Origin: Dermanyssus gallinae
Lineage: Eukaryota; Arthropoda; Arachnida; Mesostigmata; Dermanyssidae
DNA length: 64,000 bases
Direction: 5' to 3'
Assembly: GCA_003439945.1 (NCBI GenBank)
Contig: QVRM01005394.1
Coordinates: forward strand, 1-64,000
The first letter of the stretch is position 1. Every line of letters starts with the position of its first letter. Below the pieces are notes generated by a model. That model had not been told where the DNA came from and made no database searches. It was given only the letters and a program-made list of their open reading frames with translations. Below are positions 57,772 through 64,000 of the stretch, in pieces. Both the position numbers and the translations under genes were made by a program.

Positions 57772-58599
57772 GTAAGTCATGTTGGTCATGCTATACTATT
57801 CAATGTTCCCCTGGTTTCCTTCACTACTAGCGGAGCTTGTCGAATTCACTCAGTAATGGGTTACTTAAAAGTGGAACTATTGTGGCTTTTTGTAAAGAGA
57901 GTTGGCCGCATCGAGGGTTGTCGTGGTGCTCGTTCCGCTTTGTTAAGATACTTCCGTATGTATGTGCCGATGAATCGGAAAAACAACAGAGGTAAACGGC
58001 CTAGATATTTTTTGTTCGATTTTGATAACGGTCGGACATTTATGAAGTAACCGGGCATAGTGACATATGGTAAGTTATTGGTGAATATCTTTGCACTGCA
58101 TTTTAACCTACGCACTTAATTGAGGTGACTGTGGTAATGGACTATAGTCAGCCGAATATGTGAATGAGAGAAACTAAAAAACAGGCAACACAGATTTGTA
58201 ATGAAGATAACTAAGGCATTGTTATCCCCTGTTATGGATTGTCTTATATTTAGAAATTTAACATAAAAAAAACCTTTGGAACAATTATTGTAACGAATGC
58301 ATATTTGAAAGAAGATTGAGTTCGTGTTAGCCGAGTTTAGCACGCTATGTAATACCCTTTGATCGTTAAGAAGCGCTCAACATAAAAGTTCTTTCTGCGT
58401 GTAAAAGTATTTGCTTCACTATTGCTTCAAACAATTTTCTGTATGCTTGACAACATGTCGTGCGTCTACCGTACTTACAGAAAGACAATACTGGCTTTTT
58501 ATGTTTTTGCAGATAGGTGACCAGCATCCGCTGAGTAGAGATAGTCTCGTGATTTCGGCACGGTTGCACCAACGCAGTGGGTCAAATAACCAAACGATC

Positions 58600-59976
58600 A
58601 TGGAGAACATCATTCAGGAATTGAGCGACATAGAAAATCTGTCATGTAAACTTGTAAGCAAAGACGGCACTTCTTACGACGTACCAAGAAACGCTTTGAG
58701 TCGATGCCCCTTCTTCGAAGAGGTCTTCAAAAAGAAGCTCGATTCGCTGGACACGTTTGTGGACATTTCCAATAACAGCAGTATAATATTTCAAGATTTT
58801 CTCAAGGGTGTCGAGTGCAACGGCATCGATGATGTTTTTGAAATAATGGCGTTTGCCTGCAAAATCGAGTGGGAAGATTTTCAGGTGTACTGCGCTCGGG
58901 CAGCGAATGATATCGTTGTGCCAGACGAAATTTCAGCGGACACCATCATCAGTGTCGTTGGAGCCCTTGTGCGATTTCTGCCAGTACGCACATCGGTGCA
59001 GTATGCCCGTTTAGTGGACAAATGTTGCCGGAGAGATGATCGTTTGCGACACCGCCTGTTCGAGTCAGTGAAGACCATACTTAACGAGCGAAAGAGCGTG
59101 GCGTATGCCCCACTAGATATTCCATTCTTTAAAAAAGAAGCCACTGTCGCTCTTTTGGAAAATATTGAGGGACAGAACATCACGGCAATCCTTCATGAAG
59201 GTAAATGGTTGCCTGTCAATCTGTTTGGCAGTCAATTCTGCCCATTCGAGGCACAAGTAAAACAATTCCACTTGTCACTGGGGCAATACGTGGTATACCA
59301 GACGTCTAGCGGTCGCGTGCTCACGAAGGATCTCCTGTCTGACGCCTGCCCTAAAGTGATCTTCGAGAACTCCACATTTTTTAGCTCGCGATGCAATCAA
59401 CTACTTGTAATCTCTAAGAATGGAACGACCAACCGAGAAGGGCTGTTCGAATGGAACGACCAAACACGAGAGTTTGTTATGAAGTTTTCCCATCCAAAAT
59501 GGGAGCTCACAAGCGCTCGCCGCAACTTCGCCGGGCATCTTATCGTTGTGCTGCAAGACGAGTTTGTGATCAATGTTACAACTGAGAAAAGTATTGCTGT
59601 TATACCTGGAGAGCGTTATGACACGGACTATCCCAATGGTTGTATATGCGTTGTAGATGATGAGAAATATACAATTGGGGCGCCTGCCCACGACGATGAA
59701 GAACTGAGTGAAACGGATCAGGAAGAAACCGAAAATGAGAACGATCAGGAAGAAACCGAAAGTGAGAACGATCAGGAAGAAACCGAAAATGAAGACGACC
59801 AGGAAGAAGTCGATCATTTCGGGTACAACATATTGGAAACCTGCCATGTTGAAAAGGGCTTTTACGAAACGATTTCGTGCCGACCCAAAGACCTTCTGGC
59901 ATCCGGCGATCTTCTAGGTCAGAAGAGCAACCTTCATGGGCGAGTGATTGCCGTCAGCGATGTGCTTTTGGTCTGA
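58600..59976 (+). CDS. BTB/POZ-BACK-like protein, array copy C
   Basis: Intact frame of 458 residues. A longer frame from 58411 exists, but it runs through the intron and acceptor, so the Met at 58600 (MENIIQEL) is preferred; it matches copies A and B. BTB-like domain at about residues 15-95: KLVSKDGTSYDVPRNALSRC followed by PFFEEVF, the DG...V.R..L..C..FF pattern of BTB cores; helical BACK-like part to about 180 (ISADTIISVVGALVRFLPVR); then beta-rich repeats (KWLPVNLFGSQF, GQYVVYQTSSG, EGLFEWNDQTREF, GHLIVVLQDEF). Residues 372-405 are an acidic nine-residue repeat absent from A and B. No signal peptide or membrane segment, so probably cytosolic or nuclear. A cullin-3 adaptor role is inferred from the architecture only. 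Confidence 0.82.
   Translation: MENIIQELSDIENLSCKLVSKDGTSYDVPRNALSRCPFFEEVFKKKLDSLDTFVDISNNSSIIFQDFLKGVECNGIDDVFEIMAFACKIEWEDFQVYCARAANDIVVPDEISADTIISVVGALVRFLPVRTSVQYARLVDKCCRRDDRLRHRLFESVKTILNERKSVAYAPLDIPFFKKEATVALLENIEGQNITAILHEGKWLPVNLFGSQFCPFEAQVKQFHLSLGQYVVYQTSSGRVLTKDLLSDACPKVIFENSTFFSSRCNQLLVISKNGTTNREGLFEWNDQTREFVMKFSHPKWELTSARRNFAGHLIVVLQDEFVINVTTEKSIAVIPGERYDTDYPNGCICVVDDEKYTIGAPAHDDEELSETDQEETENENDQEETESENDQEETENEDDQEEVDHFGYNILETCHVEKGFYETISCRPKDLLASGDLLGQKSNLHGRVIAVSDVLLV
59716..59814 (+). repeat. 27-base in-frame tandem repeat in gene C
   Basis: Three full units (59716, 59743, 59770) and a partial fourth, each coding DQEETE(N/S)E(N/D). Genes A and B have only a single related stretch at this place (B: EPSETGQNK), so the expansion is specific to copy C. 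It inserts a highly acidic loop in the C-terminal half. Confidence 0.95.
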
Positions 59977-60549
59977 TATTATACAGTCAAAGAGGCGCCA
60001 TGTGAAATGACTGGTAAATTAAAACCATAGCGTTAAAAAGAATACCCATCTTTAACATAAATCAGACGACGACGAATAGTGTTTACAAACGAGCTCTGAG
60101 GCGAAATAACGCTACATTTAGGATGGGTAGTTCATAGAGCGATTACAGTCGGGTTTTTTTTTAAAATATGCGCTTACATTTTAAAAAAAAACATTGTTTT
60201 AGTAAGAGAATGCACTGGTGTCATCATTGCATTGTTGCCATGTTGTCGCTCGTATAAGTATGTGAACCCAGTCGATTGCAATAGCCGTACATTTAAGACA
60301 TAGCGCGGTGTATATAAATATATTGTAAGGGTCATATATAGTTAGCAAGTGTTAACGATTTGAAAGACGCTAATAGCTAGCTTATTCGTAAAGGAGTTGC
60401 GAGCGAATACGAGCGAAGTAAAGAGTTTTTAATTTTTCATCACGTCGAACCTAATGTACAAGGTGGGCCATAAATACGGCAACAACTTTAAGAAGTCATT
60501 TTAAACGACATCGGATACAATCATGGCGAACATTTAGTTTATTGGGCAC

Positions 60550-60744
60550 ATGACTTTGAAAAAAGATATATATATCACTAAAATTATAGGTATTATTAGG
60601 TTGACCTTAACGCAGCATTCTCTAGCCTGCATGCTGCCAAAAGTATGGAACGAGCTCTCGCAGGACCTCCGAAATACGGAGCGGGTCGGTGTTTTTAGAA
60701 GACGTGTAATAAATGAACTAAATGCTGAAAACAATTGTTCTTAG
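60550..60744 (+). mobile_element. LINE ORF2 C-terminal tail fragment
   Basis: The frame ends HSLACMLPKVWNELSQDLRN and VGVFRRRVINEL, the same motif as the end of the CR1-like ORF2 at 26.8 kb (HSLAFMLPTVWNKLP). It is inserted directly after the conserved GCGAACATTT of the unit, which in unit B continues without it. Only the last 60 or so residues are present, as for a strongly 5'-truncated insertion. 60745-60955 returns to unit-like sequence shared with 18625-18690. Confidence 0.65.
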
Positions 60745-60969
60745 TTTTTAAATCAGTAAAATGTCGACATTGTGCAAGATTAGATTATATAAGTTTGTGT
60801 GTGTATATATTATTGTGATTACACTTGACAGATGACCTATCCATCTTTGTTCTTTTCGCACATGCGCGTAGTCGCCTTAGAATGCTATCGACTGTCGGTC
60901 GCAGGTAGAAGACATCAAGTTTGCCCCATTGCTAGCAAAGGCCTTGCTTGAGCTCCAGGTTTTGGAATC

Positions 60970-61164
60970 GAAAAAAAATCCTTTCGGGGCTGACTCTCAG
61001 CCAAGATTTAACGTCCGTGGTTTTCGACTGCTTTTCGCATTGCTTCATAGACGATCCCCAAAAATACAAATGTGGGGCAACGGTGGGGCTCGAACCCGCG
61101 CACCTCCTATGTGTCTGCTTCGGTCGCGAGGCGCACACGCATGCCACCACGCCTCCGGGCTCGA
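60970..61164 (-). mobile_element. tRNA-derived SINE, copy 2
   Basis: On the minus strand it begins with a tRNA-like head (GGAGGCGTGGTGGCATGC as A-box region, GCGCGGGTTCGAGCCCCACC as B-box, about 55 bases apart), followed by a body shared with copy 1 and a T-rich end. Perfect 14-base duplication CAGGTTTTGGAATC flanks it (60956-60969 and 61165-61178). The related empty site is visible in unit A near 18680 (TCCAATTTTTGGAATC). Confidence 0.9.
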
Positions 61165-61184
61165 CAGGTTTTGGAATCTGAAAG

Positions 61185-61790
61185 CTGCTTTCAGGCACGA
61201 CAATTTAAGAGCTTTTCCATATGGCCGCTGGTTTCTAATATGCTATATTCTTATGGAATTCGCTTCGGTATTGAGTTTGGACATATCACTGCATAGTACA
61301 CTTTGCTTTGTGTACAACTATACGTCATGTTTTGCCTTATCCACTTGTCTACGATATAAACGATATTTTCGATTATTTCCTGTCAGGCACCACGGATAAT
61401 TCTGACCACATTGCCCCACCCCAGAACTAAAAAGTTAAGAATCCTAAATTATTTAATTAATTTCTCGACGTACAGGTTTGTGAGCCCTTTTATCGCTTTA
61501 CTGGCCGCTTAGTCCGTTTTGTATGCAGATAACTGCTACCCTAATGCCTGCCTGTGAGACACTGCTACTTTACTTGCGTGTCTAGTATGACATTTTCTTT
61601 GACGCTTTTTTGACGCTAAGCTCGTCTTACCTAGACTAAGCGCATAATTGTCCTACTATATTTAGTACAGTAATCATCGATGCTAGTTCATAATTAGCAG
61701 TCAATCAAGTCTGATCTTGCAATGCGGTGCTCATATTGCAAAGGTTACTCTTGTAAACATTTCTTTATCGAACAATCATTAACAATTATT
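61185..61790. other. Unit C 3' intergenic block
   Basis: Counterpart of 48230-49060. Non-coding; the SINE lies immediately upstream. Confidence 0.6.
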
Positions 61791-62093
61791 TGTTTGGCAA
61801 AAATTGAAGCATTGGCACTAAAATCCCCTGAATAACAGAATTTTCACATAATTTGCACTTTGTATTCACTGCACTGTATAGGTGACGGTTGTCTTCTACT
61901 TGACCAAAAAGCTCTTTTTAGGCTGACTGGTAGTGATATCCCGTCGCGTTTTTCTCTATAAGTATGGGCCATCCTATGTTAAGGTGTATGTCTTAATTTT
62001 TTTGGACTACGGTTTGTAGTATCGCCATCTGGGTTGCAGCCATTGCTTCATGTTCCACTTTTTACACCCATCAAGTAAAATACGGACAGAATC

Positions 62094-62400
62094 AATGTTA
62101 GTAATATTTTGGACTTCTTTAGTATTTTTTCTTATTTAGTGTCACTTTAGAAATCGGAATAAAATCAACAAGGGTTACACCGAGGGAGCTGGTCTGAAAT
62201 CGCTTTTCAAAATGTGCTGATGCGAAAAAGCGAATTGATCGATAGAGATACCGGACATACCAATGTGTTGAAACATAATGGGGAGTAAAAGTTACAATTC
62301 ATCACAATTGCACAATTTATCTGTCACTGCTTTTGCAACGGAGGTAGTAACCAACTCCGTACAATACAGCATATTATATTTGTCAATGTTGTTTTTCCAC
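62094..62400 (+). pseudogene. Counterpart of the small frame at 49798-50100, with stops
   Basis: Nucleotide similarity to 49794-50100 is clear (TACACCGAGGGAGCTGG, GAGATACCGGACATACC), but the frame is interrupted by stops after about 14, 44 and 52 codons. If the unit B frame is a real gene this copy is dead; if not, both are non-coding. Confidence 0.35.
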
Positions 62401-62539
62401 AATTTCTACGTATGCAGTTGCCTATTTCCAAGCAATATCTCTTCAAGCATATGTGCTGGTATAGCCAAACCAAGAAGTTCGCCCTAATAGTGCTTGCTTT
62501 TTAAACGACCCTTTTATCGGCCTCTCCTGAATGCCAGCC

Positions 62540-64000
62540 CATCAGTAAATGTTTTTAAAAACGAAAGTTCATATTGCTAAAGTTCTTTTTAGAGTGCTAG
62601 CGTTGCGGGCGTGATTTGTTCAGTGACCCGTTTGATGAAAAAGCCTTTAATCTTATCAATTTCCTTAAAATGTTGTGCACTTAAATAAAGTGCGAGCGTG
62701 AGTGCGAAAACAGTAAGTGGCACCATACTTTAGGTCTCACTTTGTTTCTAAAGAAGCTCATAGCGGCCTCGATGTCTGCTTCCTCCAAAATGGATACGAA
62801 GCATCATTGCTGCCGCGCTTTTGCTTTCTGTTCTTCTAAATGTTTCGTTCAATGCCAATCCTGGTTAAAGTTTCTCCCAAATATTTCAAATTATCAATCA
62901 GTTACAGGTTTCCGTTGGCAATTCGAATGTGCTTATCGTTAGCTACCGGACGTGTTTCCATTCCCGACTAAATCGCAGAACTTTTGTCTTTGTCGCGTTT
63001 GTAGTAAGCCTGTTTATTTTCAGCCTAGCGCGAAATTAGTATAGATCAATTTTAATTGCGCTCCTGCTCCGCTACTGCAAAATCAAATTTTCTCGGTGTG
63101 GTGTGTTAACAAGCTAATTTGCGTATATCTTCAGACAACAGTATGATTTATATCACCTCCAACGATGTCGTAGAGCAGTTCCGTTAACTCGGCTTTTGGA
63201 ACGGTGATGAATAACATGAATAGATATGTAATGTGAATGTGTGTTTTCCTATAGGCGCGACCAATACGCGAACCAATCATTGATTAACAAAGCTAGTTAT
63301 TTGTTGCTGCAACAGTATCCGTCTAAAACGTGCTGGTGGCTCCTTAATTGCTTAACACCCTACTTAGTCTAGATTAACATAAAGTATGAATATAAACTGG
63401 TCAGCTGGATCCTGTTGTTCATAAGGAAAAGATAAGAAAGGTACCCGCCATTCTTGATAAGGTTGTAGTTGTGTGTGATAGAATACTTCAAAGAGGATTG
63501 AATATCGTAATATGTATAACTCGTATTATAATAATAATAAAATAACCTCAAACTATTGTTAAGAGGCAATCACGAGGGATGCAATCAAAAGCAGTCTTAA
63601 GATCTACAAAAGCAGTTTATGTTATTTGGTTGTTCTTAAAACCTTTTTATACGCAGCGTACAATTTATTTTAAAACTGTTTCTGTCTTAGTATTTCTGGT
63701 CGGCCCCCATTCTTTCTGCTGTTACACGATATCTACATCAGTCATATAATTGTGTGACAAATAATGAGGTACAAACAGGTATACACAAATAAGGAGGTGA
63801 TCTTATATATGACGCTGCATAGGGCGAAACCTCCGTAACTCGGCCTTCGACAAACAGATCGGCAGATTTCAGTAATCAGTTCAACGGTCTTTCGATAAAA
63901 ATAAAACAAGTGAAAAGTTCGATAAAGCCAAACAACATTTGATCAGTATTCAAGCGTTCACGATGAACGGTGTTGGGTCGCTCCCCGAAAGCCTACTAGA
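62540..64000 (-). mobile_element. LINE family X copy in array unit C, cut by window edge
   Basis: Colinear with 50500-52000. On the minus strand TAFVDLKTAFDCIPRDCLLT (motif A, about 63620-63560) is clearest; the upstream SSMIRR region has been lost in a deletion near 63840. LTLNATKTK-like text lies near 62990. 62400-62540 has no other content. Confidence 0.7.

Larger units (their letters stand above)
54610..64000 (+). other. Array unit C (segmental duplication of unit B), continuing past the window
   Basis: Colinear with unit B as listed there. 54610-56566 is upstream non-coding sequence shared with 39470-41039 and, in part (55930-56170), with units A and D. Private insertions are the LINE tail at 60550-60744 and the SINE at 60970-61164. 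59977-60540 is the gene's 3' flank and 61790-62090 shows nothing recognisable. Confidence 0.8.

Noticed and set aside
58411..58599. N-terminal extension of the gene C frame
   Set aside because: It runs through a branch/acceptor region (TTTTTGCAG at 58512) and is not conserved in A or B; the Met at 58600 is.
59401..59902. Minus-strand frames opposite gene C
   Set aside because: They are shadows of the acidic repeat and coding sequence of gene C, with phenylalanine repeats mirroring it.

Overview
The window is eukaryotic, almost certainly from an animal with a large, transposon-rich nuclear genome. Long (TA)n tracts, introns with GT/AG borders, several LINE lineages (R2-like, R1-like, CR1/jockey-like), mariner and Tc1 transposons, a solo LTR and tRNA-headed SINEs are all visible, and there is no operon-like coding. 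The LINE mixture is what one meets in arthropods. An arachnid (tick or mite) is my best guess, but the host is inferred only from transposon flavour and is not secure.

Apart from transposons, the only cellular-looking genes are three members of one gene family: copy A (16756-18072, open), copy B (42976-44271, broken by two frameshifts) and copy C (58600-59976, open). Each encodes about 440-460 residues: an N-terminal BTB/POZ-like domain, a helical BACK-like stretch and a long beta-rich C-terminal half that resembles a divergent KLHL-type propeller. B and C are preceded by a matching 206-base non-coding exon, a donor and acceptor at the same places, and the same LTR insertion. Large flanking blocks are shared too. 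B (about 39.4-53.0 kb) and C (about 54.6 kb to the window edge) are two copies of one block over 9-13 kb long. A sits in a third copy (about 9.0-26.4 kb plus 31.3-31.7 kb). Two truncated copies without the gene lie at 6.8-9.0 kb and 33.2-37.2 kb. The window is therefore a tandem array of a multi-kilobase unit carrying one BTB-type gene, repeatedly invaded by transposons.

Layout: 0-6.8 kb, nested LINEs, including an R2-like element outside rDNA and a second truncated copy of it between two TA tracts. 6.8-9.0 kb, gene-less array unit. 9.0-18.6 kb, unit A with a pile of LINEs (9.9-14.8 kb) inserted in its 5' flank, then gene A. 18.6-23.2 kb, mariner remnant and a two-part LINE. 23.2-26.4 kb, a LINE interrupted by a mariner. 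26.4-31.3 kb, one nearly full-length CR1-like LINE splitting the unit. 31.3-39.3 kb, further LINE and mariner pieces and a nearly intact Tc1-like transposon. 39.4-54.6 kb, unit B plus an inverted-repeat structure. 54.6-64 kb, unit C.

Most transposon reading frames carry stops or frameshifts, so the coordinates given for LINEs are the extent of recognisable protein similarity and not exact ends, except where a target-site duplication or a shared 3' end fixes the border. Family assignments were made by reading motifs; no database search was possible.
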